Source of the DNA: Cryptosporangium minutisporangium
Lineage (GTDB): Bacteria; Actinomycetota; Actinomycetes; Mycobacteriales; Cryptosporangiaceae
NCBI RefSeq assembly: GCF_039536245.1
Contig: NZ_BAAAYN010000060.1
Coordinates: 2,701 to 46,948, forward strand
Direction of reading: 5' to 3'
DNA: 44,248 bases
Shown here one piece after another: positions 16,053 to 24,154 of this stretch (the stretch's first letter is position 1; every line of letters starts with the position of its first letter). A program made the translations under genes and the position numbers. Under the pieces are notes generated by a model that saw only the letters and a program-made list of their open reading frames with translations, did no database searches and was not told the DNA's origin.

Positions 16053-16637
16053 ATGAGCACCACCACCAACCACGCCGCCACCCGCACCCTCGCCGGCGCA
16101 GTCCTCCCCGCCCCCGGCGTCTGGGATATCGATCCCGGCCACGCCGACGTCGCCTTCGTCGGGCGCCACTTCATGGTCACGAAGGTGCGTGGCCGCTTCA
16201 CCGGCGTCTCCGGTGCGGTGACGATCGCCGACGACCCCGCCGACTCCCGCGTCGACGTCGTCATCGACCTCGCGACCGTCGAGTCGGGCAACCCGACCCG
16301 CGACGAGCACCTCAAGTCCGCCGAACTGTTCGACGTCGAGACGTACCCGCAGGCGACGTACAGCAGCGTCGCGGTCGACTGGCACGGCACCGAGGGCACC
16401 GTCGAGGGCAACCTCACCCTGCACGGCATCACCCGCCGGGTCCCGCTCCAGGTCTCGTTCGAGGGGTACGTCCGTGACCCGTGGGGCGGCGACCGGGCGA
16501 TCTTCGCGGCGCGCGCCGTCGTCGACCGGGAGGACTTCGGGATCACCTGGAACGTCGCCCTGGAAGCGGGTGGCGTCCTGGTCTCCAAGGAGGTGAAGCT
16601 CGAGATCGACCTGGAGACCGTGCTGCGGCGATCCTGA
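16053..16637 (+). CDS. YceI family polyisoprenoid-binding-like protein
   Basis: A 194-residue lipocalin-like beta-barrel protein of the YceI family (PF04264). The family pattern is clear: WDIDPGHADVAFVGRHFMVT, RGRFTGVSGAV, then LTLHGITRRVPL near the end. YceI proteins bind isoprenoid lipids or ubiquinone-like molecules and are often induced by stress. No signal peptide is seen, as in many actinobacterial members. The ATG follows AGGAG by 7 nt; an in-frame ATG at 16002 lies inside the operator and was rejected. The clear promoter and flanking palindromes indicate control by the neighbouring MarR. Confidence 0.92.
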   Translation: MSTTTNHAATRTLAGAVLPAPGVWDIDPGHADVAFVGRHFMVTKVRGRFTGVSGAVTIADDPADSRVDVVIDLATVESGNPTRDEHLKSAELFDVETYPQATYSSVAVDWHGTEGTVEGNLTLHGITRRVPLQVSFEGYVRDPWGGDRAIFAARAVVDREDFGITWNVALEAGGVLVSKEVKLEIDLETVLRRS

Positions 16638-16707
16638 CGAAAGTCAGGGGTCACCGCTGCCGAACGGCGGCACCGGACGCCCTCCCCCGGTGCCTAGCGT
16701 CACCGCC

Positions 16708-17463
16708 ATGATCACCCTCCGACATGTGACCAAGAGGTACGGCGACCGGGCGGCCGTCGACGACCTCACCGTGGACGTCCACCCCGGCCGCGTCACCGGA
16801 TTCCTCGGCCCCAACGGGGCCGGTAAGTCCACGACGATGCGGATCTTGCTCGGTCTCGATCGTGCCGACGCCGGCGAGGCGCTGATCAACGGCGCCCGGT
16901 ACCCGGAGTTCCGGTGGCCACTGCGGGAGGTCGGAGCGATCCTCGACGCACGCAGCGCTCACCCCGGCCGCACCGCCCGCGCGCACCTGCTCGCGCTGGC
17001 GCACAGCAATCGGATCCCGCTGCGGCGCGTGGACGAAGTCCTGGCCCAGGTCGGCCTCGAATCGGCGGCGGGAAAGCGCGCGGGCCGGTTCTCGCTCGGC
17101 ATGGGACAGCGGCTCGGCATCGCCGCCGCGCTGCTCGGCGATCCGCCGGTGCTGATGTTCGACGAACCGGTCAACGGCCTCGACCCGGAGGGGGTGCGCT
17201 GGGTCCGGGAACTCGCCCGGTCGCTGGCGGCCGAGGGACGCACCGTGCTGCTCTCCTCGCACCTGATGAGCGAGGCGCAGCTCACCGCCGACCACCTGGT
17301 GATCCTCGGTCGCGGGCGGTTGCTCGCCGATGCTCCGCTGGCCGAGTTCGTCGCGTCCCACGGTTCGCTGGAGGACGCCTACCTCGCGCTGACCGCGGAC
17401 GCCGTCGAGTACGGGACCACCCGGGAGCAGGGGACCACCCGGGAGCAGGGGGCAGCGCGATGA
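16708..17463 (+). CDS. ABC transporter ATP-binding protein (exporter type)
   Basis: A 251-residue ATPase with Walker A GPNGAGKST (residues 34-42), signature FSLGMGQRLGIA, Walker B VLMFDEPVNGLDP and a switch histidine in LLSSHLMSEA. It belongs to the actinobacterial drug/multidrug exporter group whose ATPase and permease are separate proteins. The ATG is 7 nt after TAGCGT (16695-16700), so the transcript is probably leaderless; GTG at 16690 overlaps that box and was rejected. The stop overlaps the permease start (ATGA). The C-terminus has a duplicated TTREQG hexapeptide from an 18-bp tandem repeat (17413-17448). Substrate unknown. Confidence 0.93.
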   Translation: MITLRHVTKRYGDRAAVDDLTVDVHPGRVTGFLGPNGAGKSTTMRILLGLDRADAGEALINGARYPEFRWPLREVGAILDARSAHPGRTARAHLLALAHSNRIPLRRVDEVLAQVGLESAAGKRAGRFSLGMGQRLGIAAALLGDPPVLMFDEPVNGLDPEGVRWVRELARSLAAEGRTVLLSSHLMSEAQLTADHLVILGRGRLLADAPLAEFVASHGSLEDAYLALTADAVEYGTTREQGTTREQGAAR

Positions 17464-18224
17464 GCGCCGCGCTGGCTTTCGAGTGGACGAAGCTGCGGAC
17501 GCTGCGCTCGACCTGGTGGTGTCTGGCGGTGGCCGCGATGCTGCAGGTCGCGTACGCGGTGCTGGTCGGGCTCGACGCACGGCTGGACCTGGAGGGCAGC
17601 GGTGGCTCGTCGACGCTGCCGGTGGGCGACGCCGGCCTGCTGTCGATCCAGTTCGCCCAGTACGCGCTCATCGCCGCCGCGCTGCTGGCGATCACCGGCG
17701 AGTACTCGACCGGCACGATCGGCGTCACGCTGCGGGCCGTGCCGCTACGCGGGCGAATGCTCGCCGCCAAGGCCGCCGTCGTGGCCGGCGGCGCGGCGCT
17801 GACCGGCGTCGTCCTGATGCTCGTCGCGGCGGTCGCGGCCGGCCTCGCCGCCGGGACACCGGCCGTGTGGGGCATCGGCGACCTGCTGGTCGACTGCGCA
17901 ACGGGCGCCGGTTACGCCGCCGCGCTCGCGGTCTTCACGCTCGGCCTCGGCACGGCGGCACGCAGCGCCGTCGGAGGGCTGACCGCCGTGCTGGTGATCG
18001 CGGTGGTCCTGCCCACGGTCCTGCCCCGGATCGGTCTCGACGTCGTGGCCGACGTCAACGACTACCTGCCGGGCTCGGCCGGGGTCGCGGTCCTCTACGG
18101 CGCCGTGTCGGACGCCGCCACCGACCAGCCGTACGGGCCGGCGATCGGGCTGCTCGTGCTCGCCGCGTGGGCGGCCGCCGCACTCGGTACCGGCTACGCC
18201 GTCCTGCGTCGCCGCGACGCCTGA
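17460..18224 (+). CDS. ABC transporter permease (ABC-2 type)
   Basis: A 254-residue membrane protein with about six TM helices (near residues 20-40, 60-82, 100-130, 145-170, 178-200 and 225-248). It opens with MSAALAFEWTKLRTLRSTWW, the characteristic start of actinobacterial ABC-2 permeases, and has the motif ITGEYSTGTIGVTLRAVPLR. It is coupled to the ATPase by a 4-bp overlap, so the pair forms a complete exporter. Two hairpins after the stop close the unit. Confidence 0.92.
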   Translation: MSAALAFEWTKLRTLRSTWWCLAVAAMLQVAYAVLVGLDARLDLEGSGGSSTLPVGDAGLLSIQFAQYALIAAALLAITGEYSTGTIGVTLRAVPLRGRMLAAKAAVVAGGAALTGVVLMLVAAVAAGLAAGTPAVWGIGDLLVDCATGAGYAAALAVFTLGLGTAARSAVGGLTAVLVIAVVLPTVLPRIGLDVVADVNDYLPGSAGVAVLYGAVSDAATDQPYGPAIGLLVLAAWAAAALGTGYAVLRRRDA

Positions 18225-18232
18225 GCCGGCAT

Positions 18233-18310
18233 CCGTCGCCGCGTCAACCGGCCGACGCGCGCGGCGACGGCGGAGCGGCGGAGCGGCGGCCACCGAGTCG
18301 CCGCCGCTCC
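18233..18310. terminator. Tandem hairpins between convergent ABC permease and oxidoreductase genes
   Basis: Hairpin one has 11-bp perfect arms (CCGTCGCCGCG at 18233-18243 and complement at 18260-18270). Hairpin two has 10-bp perfect arms (GGAGCGGCGG at 18280-18289 and complement at 18301-18310). They lie in the 159-bp gap between converging genes. Confidence 0.65.
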
Positions 18311-18383
18311 CAGCCGGAGCATCGTGCCCGCCCATGGCGCTGAAAGACCACGGAGCGTCTGGTCGCGTGCGGCCTGGGCGGGG

Positions 18384-19442
18384 TCACCATGCGGAGACGT
18401 CGGGAAGGGCCACCGGTCGGGAACCTTCGGCCAACGACCTCGCGCCGTACACGCCGACCAGCGACGCCGCGACCGCTGGACGGACCGGTACCCGGGGCGG
18501 CACGGACGCAGTCACCGTGTCCCGGAACGCCGCGACGATGAGGGCGGACCCCTCCTGGCCGCGCGGGACCGTCGAGTCGCCGGTGAGGGTCAGCGGCGGC
18601 GGGACGATCGTCTCGTCACGCAGGTGGCCATCGTTGGCCCACGGCTCGCTGCGCCACCGCACCGACCAGGCTGCCTCCCCCGGCATCCGCAATGACTCGG
18701 CCAGGCCGCGGGTGCCTCGCACGGACAGCCAGGACGAGTGGCTGTCCGGCTCGCCCTGCAGGAACGTCTGCCGAGTGAGCGCGAGGGCGCCACTGGACAG
18801 CCGGAAGGCGAGGACGGTGGCCATGGGGCGATCCTCTGACTGCACCGGCAACGCGGTCACCTCCGTGGGCCACGCCTGGGTGACGTCCAGAACGGGAGAC
18901 ACAGTGTGGGTGCAGTAGGCCGTCGGCGAGATCCGCCCGCGCCAGTGTCGCGGGTCCCCGGTCAGTGCGGCCACGTCGGCAGGCGCGAGCCCGTGCAGGT
19001 AGTCACACTCGATCAGCTCGACCGCGCCGATCTCGTCGGCCGCGACGATCTGCTTGATCAGTCGCACGTGCGGGTGAGCGACGTAGTTCTCCGCGAACGA
19101 ATAGGTCGCGGTCGACCGCTTGTCGGCGGCGATCAGTGCCTGCCCTTCGGCCTCGTCCACGCAGGCGGCCGTCTCGCTCAGGACGTGGACGCCACGATCG
19201 AGGAAGGCGATGGCCAGAGCGGCGTGCTGGTCGAAGTCGTTGGCCAGCACCACACCATCGAGCCCTCGGTCCAGCATCTCCTCCCATTTCGTCAATCGTG
19301 CGGCACCGGGGAACTCCCGTGCTGCCGCGGTCAGCAGGTCCGGATCGTGGTCGCAGAGCGCGCCGATACGAAGCCCCAGGCGCTCGCACCACCGGGCGAG
19401 CACCATCCCCCGCTTGAGTCCGACCACACCGACGTGCGTCAC
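18384..19442 (-). CDS. Gfo/Idh/MocA family oxidoreductase
   Basis: A 352-residue NAD(P)-dependent dehydrogenase. The N-terminal Rossmann motif is degenerate (VGVVGLKRGMVLARW instead of GxGxxG). The family's LSETAACVDEAEGQALI region occupies the place of the usual EKP motif, so the catalytic Lys is not obvious. The C-terminal alpha/beta domain includes ECDYLHGL and GRISPTAYCTHTVSPVLDV. I chose the GTG at 19442 because the Rossmann strand starts at once and AATACT (19454-19449) lies 6 nt upstream; GTG at 19475 would add 11 residues. It follows the response regulator by about 80 bp. Similar proteins act on sugars or inositols, but substrate and even activity are uncertain because of the altered motifs. 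Confidence 0.75.
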   Translation of the reverse strand: MTHVGVVGLKRGMVLARWCERLGLRIGALCDHDPDLLTAAAREFPGAARLTKWEEMLDRGLDGVVLANDFDQHAALAIAFLDRGVHVLSETAACVDEAEGQALIAADKRSTATYSFAENYVAHPHVRLIKQIVAADEIGAVELIECDYLHGLAPADVAALTGDPRHWRGRISPTAYCTHTVSPVLDVTQAWPTEVTALPVQSEDRPMATVLAFRLSSGALALTRQTFLQGEPDSHSSWLSVRGTRGLAESLRMPGEAAWSVRWRSEPWANDGHLRDETIVPPPLTLTGDSTVPRGQEGSALIVAAFRDTVTASVPPRVPVRPAVAASLVGVYGARSLAEGSRPVALPDVSAW

Positions 19443-19520
19443 CGGAGCAGTATTCGACTGCACGAAACCGCGCACAACCGGATAAACAACCGGCCTGGCC
19501 GGCCGCTGCCACGACCCCGG

Positions 19521-20183
19521 TCAGGCGTCGGCGTCGGCCGCGAGCCCGGCCTCGTGGGCGAGCAGGGCGGCCTGCACCCGGTTGCGGACGCCGAGCCGGC
19601 TCAGGATCGTGCTGACGTACGCCTTGACCGTTCCTTCGACGAGGAACAGCCGCCCGGCGATGTCGGCGTTGGACAGTCCCGCCCCGACCAGCGACAGCAC
19701 CTCCCGCTCCCGATCGGTGAGCGCCGCGATCCGCTCCCGGGCCGCCGCCGCCCGACCGGTGCGGCCGGTGTTCCAGGCCGCGATGACCCGCTGGGCCACC
19801 TTGGGCGAGAGGAACGCGGCGCCGTCGGCCGCGGCGTGCACCCCGGCGAGCAGCTCACGAGGGTCACCGGACTTCAGCAGGAATCCGGCCGCGCCCGCAC
19901 TGAGCGCCCGGTCGATGTACTCGTCCTCGCCGAACGTCGTGAGCACGAGCACGGCCACCGACGGCGCGGCCCGCTTGAGCTCCTCGGCCGCCGCGAGGCC
20001 GTCCATCAGCGGCATCCGGACGTCGAGCAGCACGACGTCCGGCCGGTGCCGACGTGCCGCCTCCACCGCCTCCCGGCCGTCGGCGGCCTCGGCGACCACC
20101 TCGATCTGCGGATCGGTGGTGAGGATGGCCCGGACACCGGCCCGGATCATCGCCTCGTCGTCGGCCACTACGACCCTGATCAC
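19521..20183 (-). CDS. NarL/FixJ family response regulator
   Basis: A 220-residue regulator: receiver domain (about 1-120) with the acidic pocket DDE (8-10), phospho-acceptor D54 in VVLLDVRMP and conserved Lys in FLLKSGDP, then a LuxR-type helix-turn-helix (about 150-215, LTDREREVLSLVGAGLSNAD). The GTG start overlaps the kinase stop (GTGA) and is preceded by GAGGAGG. It is the partner of the kinase immediately upstream. Target genes are not evident. Confidence 0.93.
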   Translation of the reverse strand: MIRVVVADDEAMIRAGVRAILTTDPQIEVVAEAADGREAVEAARRHRPDVVLLDVRMPLMDGLAAAEELKRAAPSVAVLVLTTFGEDEYIDRALSAGAAGFLLKSGDPRELLAGVHAAADGAAFLSPKVAQRVIAAWNTGRTGRAAAARERIAALTDREREVLSLVGAGLSNADIAGRLFLVEGTVKAYVSTILSRLGVRNRVQAALLAHEAGLAADADA

Positions 20184-22018
20184 CCACGACCTCCTCGTGC
20201 GGTCCGTCCGGGGATCAGGTCGATCCCGGCCACCCGTCCGTCGGCGAAACACACCCGGTACACGTCCCGGACCGGGGGAAAGAGCGTGCCGCTGGTGTTG
20301 TAGTACTCGCACTCCGCGCCGGGTGGACGCGGTGGCTCGGGAACTTCCGGTCGTTCGGTGACCTGCAGCAGCGGAAGCAGCTCCCGGGCCTCCTCTTCGG
20401 GCTGGCCGACGTGCAGGCGGGCCGCATCGGCGGGGCTGAGCACCGAGCCGGTGGTCTCGATCGCGTACCCGCCGACGACGATCCCGACCAGCAGAACCGC
20501 CGCCGCCATCGGCACCAGCACGGTCAGCGCCAGGCCGCGGCGGGTGCGCCGACGCGCGAGCGCGAACCGTCCAGACGTCGCCGCCGCTGCGGCTTGCGCT
20601 CCGGTCGGCCCGGAACCGGCGAGCGCTCCAGCCGCGCCGTGTGCCGCCACCCCGTCCGGTGCCCCAATTCCGTCCGGTGCCCCAGCTCCGTCCGACACCG
20701 CCGCCCCGAGCGGGTATGCGCGGGACGCCGCCGGATCGGCGCCGGATGCTGCCGCCGGATCGGCGCCGGATGCTGCCGCCGGATCCGCGTCCGTCTGCGC
20801 CGCCTGAGCCGCCTGCGCGGGATCGCGGGGCAGCGTCGCGGTCACCGTGAAGAGGTCGGAGGCATCGGTGTGGAACGTGCCGCCGGCCAGCCGGACGCGC
20901 TCGGCGAGGCCGAGCAGCCCGGAGCCGTCCTCCGCGACAGGCGCGCCGGTTCCCCCGTTCGCCGTGCGGTCGACCCGCTCACCGGAGATGTGACCCGATC
21001 GGCGGACGGCCCTCGGGTCGCCGACCGGGTTCGACAGCACGACGGTCACGGCCGACGGCCCGACCGTCAGGCGCCCGGTCACCGCCGTTCCGGGCGCGTG
21101 CCGGGTGGCGTTCGTCAGCCCTTCCTGCACCACCCGGTGGAGCGCCCGGTCGGCCAGCGGCGCCAAGCCGAGATCCGCGCTCGCCCCGGCGTCCGCACCG
21201 GGCTGAGCAACCACCTGCCAGTCGATCACCAGACCGGCGCGCCGGACGCGGTCGACCAGCGTGTCGAGGCTCTCTTCGGCGGGCTGCAGCGGCGCGTCGG
21301 CGCCGGCCCGCAGCACCCCGATCACCGCGCGCAGGCGCTCGGTGGCCGCGGCGGCACCGGCGCGCAGCTCCCCGACCGTCTCGCGCTGCGCGGGTCCGAG
21401 CGACCCGTCCAGCTCGAGGGCGCCGGCCCGGAGCGCGATCAGGCTGAGCTCGTGGCCCAGGGCATCGTGCATGTCCTCGGCGATCCGCGCGCGCTCCCGC
21501 AGCCGGGCGCGCTCGACGACGAGCGTCTGGCCGCGCTCCAGCTCCTCCGCGAGGGCCCAGCCGCCGACCGCGAGCTCGCGGCGCTGGCGGAGGTACCGCC
21601 CGACCAGCCAGGGGAAGATGCCGCAGAACACGACCTCGGCGACCACGTAGTACGCGACCCAGCGGTCGGTGCCGACGACGATCGCGCGGGCCAACGCAGC
21701 GGCCGCGCCGCCGACGCCGATCGCGGCGAACGTCCGGAGCGCCGAGCGGGGCCGCACCGCGGAGCGTCCGACCAGGAACGCCAGGACCGCGAACGGACCG
21801 GCGAGCCACACGTCGACGACCAGCAGACCGGCCGCGAGCACCAGGGACGCCAGCGGTGCGATCCGGCGCACACCGACGGCCACCGCAAGGACCAGGCTCG
21901 CCACCACCAGCCCGTTGACGTACGGCCCCTCGTCGATCCGCTCGCCGTTGAGGGGCAGCAGGGCGGACAGCAGGAGCCAGAGCAGCACGTCCGCCGCGAA
22001 TCGCCGCAACACCGTCAC
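20180..22018 (-). CDS. NarL-type sensor histidine kinase with extra C-terminal membrane/extracytoplasmic module
   Basis: A 612-residue kinase. Residues about 8-130 form a multi-TM sensor region. The HisKA_3 helix has the phospho-acceptor H184 (IAEDMHDALGHELSLIALRA), and the ATPase domain ends near residue 394 (GLLGLAERVRLAGGTF, then VTATLPRD). Instead of stopping there, as NarL/DesK kinases usually do, it continues with an Ala/Gly/Asp-rich linker containing 24-bp tandem repeats (about 395-480), a further TM helix (about 490-512, LTVLVPMAAAVLLVGIVVGG) and a final domain of about 100 residues (LHVGQPEEEARELLPLLQVT, then CEYYNTSGTLFPPVRDVYRV). That domain resembles small SmpA/BLIP-like beta domains in pattern only. 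The GTG start is 7 nt after TACCGT (22031-22026), suggesting a leaderless message. Confidence 0.88.
   Translation of the reverse strand: MTVLRRFAADVLLWLLLSALLPLNGERIDEGPYVNGLVVASLVLAVAVGVRRIAPLASLVLAAGLLVVDVWLAGPFAVLAFLVGRSAVRPRSALRTFAAIGVGGAAAALARAIVVGTDRWVAYYVVAEVVFCGIFPWLVGRYLRQRRELAVGGWALAEELERGQTLVVERARLRERARIAEDMHDALGHELSLIALRAGALELDGSLGPAQRETVGELRAGAAAATERLRAVIGVLRAGADAPLQPAEESLDTLVDRVRRAGLVIDWQVVAQPGADAGASADLGLAPLADRALHRVVQEGLTNATRHAPGTAVTGRLTVGPSAVTVVLSNPVGDPRAVRRSGHISGERVDRTANGGTGAPVAEDGSGLLGLAERVRLAGGTFHTDASDLFTVTATLPRDPAQAAQAAQTDADPAAASGADPAAASGADPAASRAYPLGAAVSDGAGAPDGIGAPDGVAAHGAAGALAGSGPTGAQAAAAATSGRFALARRRTRRGLALTVLVPMAAAVLLVGIVVGGYAIETTGSVLSPADAARLHVGQPEEEARELLPLLQVTERPEVPEPPRPPGAECEYYNTSGTLFPPVRDVYRVCFADGRVAGIDLIPGRTARGGRG
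20733..20780 (-). repeat. In-frame 24-bp tandem repeat in the kinase linker
   Basis: Two identical 24-bp units (20733-20756 and 20757-20780), then a partial third, encoding ADPAAASG blocks in the linker between the ATPase domain and the extra TM helix. Shorter GAPDGI-like repeats follow. Confidence 0.9.
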
Positions 22019-22174
22019 GGGCGCGACGGTACCGACACCGGTCGCGTCGGCACACTGCCGAAAGACAGGAGGTTGGCCGGACCGCCTCGGAGCTGGACGC
22101 GATGTGCTTCCCTGCCCACCACGGCCGGCGACGCGGACCGGATCGCGGCGCCGGCACCAGGACGGAGTGGGATC

Positions 22175-23113
22175 ATGCGTGCACGCGGCATCAACTACGA
22201 CACCGGTTTCCTGCCCGGGACCGCGTCCCGGCCCACGTTCTCCCCGGCCGCCGTGCGGCACCACCTGGACGTGATCGCCGGTGACCTGCACTGCGACGTG
22301 GTGCGGGTCTCCGGCGGCGATCCGGAGCGGCTCCGGGTCGCCGCGACCGCGGCGGCGGAGGTCGGTCTCGAGGTGTGGTTCGCGCCGTTCCCGGTCGATC
22401 TGCCCGCCGACGACGTGCTGCCGTTCCTGGAGCAGTGCGCCGAGGTGGCGACGGAGGTCCAGCGCGGCGGCGCCGAGGTGGTGTTCGTCGCCGGCTGCGA
22501 GATCAGCGCGTTCTGCGGCGGCTTCTTACCGGGCACTACCTACGGCGACCGGATGGCGACGATGGCCACGGCCGACGTGGAGTTCTGGTCGTCGCTCGGC
22601 CCGGTGATCGAACGGTTGAGCGGATTCCTGGCCCGGGTCGCGGCGGCGGTCCGCACCCGGTTCGACGGCCGGGTGACGTACGCCGCCGCGCCCTGGGAGT
22701 TCATCGACTGGACGCCGTTCGACATCGTGGGGGTCGACGCGTACCGGGCCGCGTACAACGCCACGACGTTCCGGGACGAGATACGCGGGCACCTGGCGCA
22801 CGGCAAGCCGGTGGCCGTGACCGAGTTCGGCACGTGCGCGTACCGTGGCGCCGCCGACCGAGGCGGCATGGCGTGGCAGGTACCGCCCGGCGCCGTGCGC
22901 GACGAGGACGAGCAGGTGCGGTACTTCACCGACTTGATGGACGTCTTCGAGGCCGAGGGGGTGGACACGGCGTTCTGGTTCACGTTCGCCGGGTTCCACC
23001 GCCCGGACGAGGAAGACCTGGGGTCGTACGGGGTGGTGCGGTTGCTCGACGAGACGCGCTGGGAGCCGAAGGCCGTGTTCGCGACGATGGCCGAGCGGTA
23101 CGCGCGGCGCTGA
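22175..23113 (+). CDS. TIM-barrel glycoside-hydrolase-like protein
   Basis: A 312-residue protein whose strand-helix pattern fits a (beta/alpha)8 barrel of the glycosidase clan A type. It opens with MRARGINYDTGFLP. Candidate catalytic acids are E109 in VAGCEISAF and E217 in VAVTEFGTCAY, about 108 residues apart as in clan A enzymes, with aromatic residues between (APWEFIDWTPFDIVGVDAYR). No signal peptide, so it would act in the cytoplasm unless exported another way. The ATG follows GGAG by 7 nt. It diverges from the two-component system. I do not recognise the exact family or substrate. Confidence 0.65.
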   Translation: MRARGINYDTGFLPGTASRPTFSPAAVRHHLDVIAGDLHCDVVRVSGGDPERLRVAATAAAEVGLEVWFAPFPVDLPADDVLPFLEQCAEVATEVQRGGAEVVFVAGCEISAFCGGFLPGTTYGDRMATMATADVEFWSSLGPVIERLSGFLARVAAAVRTRFDGRVTYAAAPWEFIDWTPFDIVGVDAYRAAYNATTFRDEIRGHLAHGKPVAVTEFGTCAYRGAADRGGMAWQVPPGAVRDEDEQVRYFTDLMDVFEAEGVDTAFWFTFAGFHRPDEEDLGSYGVVRLLDETRWEPKAVFATMAERYARR

Positions 23114-23152
23114 GCCCCGGGTCACCCCACCGACCGACGAGTGCACGCCGGC

Positions 23153-23176
23153 CGACCGGTGGCGAGCGGCCGGTCG
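23153..23176 (+). terminator. Possible terminator after the glycosidase-like gene
   Basis: Inverted repeat CGACCGG (23153-23159) and CCGGTCG (23170-23176) with a 10-nt loop, 40 nt after the stop. The remaining 130 bp up to the SGNH gene show no convincing gene or motif. Confidence 0.35.
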
Positions 23177-23313
23177 CGGGCGCGGGGTGGGTTAGTCGGG
23201 TGGTGGGTCGAGGAGGAACGGCGTCGGCCGCGCACGAGATCGACGTCATACGCGGCGGCGTCGCCCGGCCGCCCGTCGGCGCCTCCCCGCCACGCCTTTG
23301 ATGCAATACGCCC

Positions 23314-24093
23314 ATGCGGTACGCAGCGATCGGGGACAGCTTCACCGAGGGCGTCGGCGACGCGCGGCCGGACGGCAGCGTGCGCGGATGGGCCGACCGG
23401 GTCGCGGAAGGGCTGAGCGCCGCGCTGGCACCGGCCGGGGAGCGCGTGGAGTACGCCAACCTCGCGATCCGCGGACGGCTGCTGCGGCCGATCGTCACCG
23501 ACCAGCTCAGCGCCGCCCTCACGCTGCGTCCGCTGCCGGACCTCGTCACGGTGAACGGCGGCGGCAACGACATGCTCCGCCCGGGCGTGCGCCTCGACGA
23601 CCTGCTGGCCCTCACCGAGAACGCGTTCCGCCGCTGCGCGGACGCCGGAGTGCGCCTCGTGGTGCTCAGCGGCGCGGACCCCACCGCTCAGCTGCCGCTC
23701 GGTCGGGTCGTCCGTCGGCGCGGGGCCTACCTGACGGCCGGCCTCGCCGACCTCTGCGCGCGGTACGGACTCACGTTCGTCAACGTCTTCGGCGACGACG
23801 AGATCCGCGATCCGCGCTACTGGTCGCCGGACCGGCTCCACCTGGCCGCGGCCGGGCACGCCCGCGTCGCTGGACTGGTCCTGCACGCGCTCGGGCACGG
23901 ACCGGTCCCGGCGCCCGCTCCCCCGGCGCCGCCGATCGTCCGCTCACTCGCGACGACCACCCGCTACTACCGCGAGCACGTGCTGCCGTGGGTGAACCGC
24001 CGGCTGCACGGGACGTCGTCCGGCGACAACCGCGACCCGAAGCACCCGGTCTGGTACCCGGTCGCACCCGCCGAGCCGACCGCCACCGGCTGA
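23314..24093 (+). CDS. SGNH/GDSL family hydrolase
   Basis: A 259-residue esterase/lipase-like protein. Block I is GDSFTEGVGD (S9 nucleophile), block III NGGGND, and block V DRLHL (D173, H176), so the catalytic set is complete. Actinobacterial members of this type (MRYAAIGDSFTEG) are cytoplasmic hydrolases of unknown acyl esters. About 60 residues after the fold (from about 195) are Pro-rich and then basic and end in Pro/Thr. There is no strong ribosome binding site; a TGCAAT box 6 nt upstream may mean a leaderless start. It converges on the MFS gene. Confidence 0.9.
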   Translation: MRYAAIGDSFTEGVGDARPDGSVRGWADRVAEGLSAALAPAGERVEYANLAIRGRLLRPIVTDQLSAALTLRPLPDLVTVNGGGNDMLRPGVRLDDLLALTENAFRRCADAGVRLVVLSGADPTAQLPLGRVVRRRGAYLTAGLADLCARYGLTFVNVFGDDEIRDPRYWSPDRLHLAAAGHARVAGLVLHALGHGPVPAPAPPAPPIVRSLATTTRYYREHVLPWVNRRLHGTSSGDNRDPKHPVWYPVAPAEPTATG

Positions 24094-24152
24094 GCCGAGC
24101 CGACGGCCGCGGCTGAGCCGAGCCGACCGGCGGCCCCGGGCTGAGCCGACCC
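24090..24152. repeat. Short CTGAGCCGA repeats between convergent genes
   Basis: CTGAGCCGAGCCGAC at 24090-24104 and 24113-24127, and a shorter third copy CTGAGCCGACC from 24141. The first overlaps the SGNH stop codon. The gap holds no clear hairpin and no gene. Confidence 0.7.
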
Positions 24153-24154
24153 GC

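Noticed and set aside
20411-22174. Long plus-strand frame across the sensor kinase
   Set aside because: Arg/Gly-rich antisense shadow. The glycosidase-like protein begins at ATG 22175 with GGAG upstream.
22019-22291. Upstream extension of the sensor kinase
   Set aside because: The extra 91 residues are basic low-complexity sequence that would overlap the divergent gene. GTG 22018 follows a -10-like box and starts at the first TM region.
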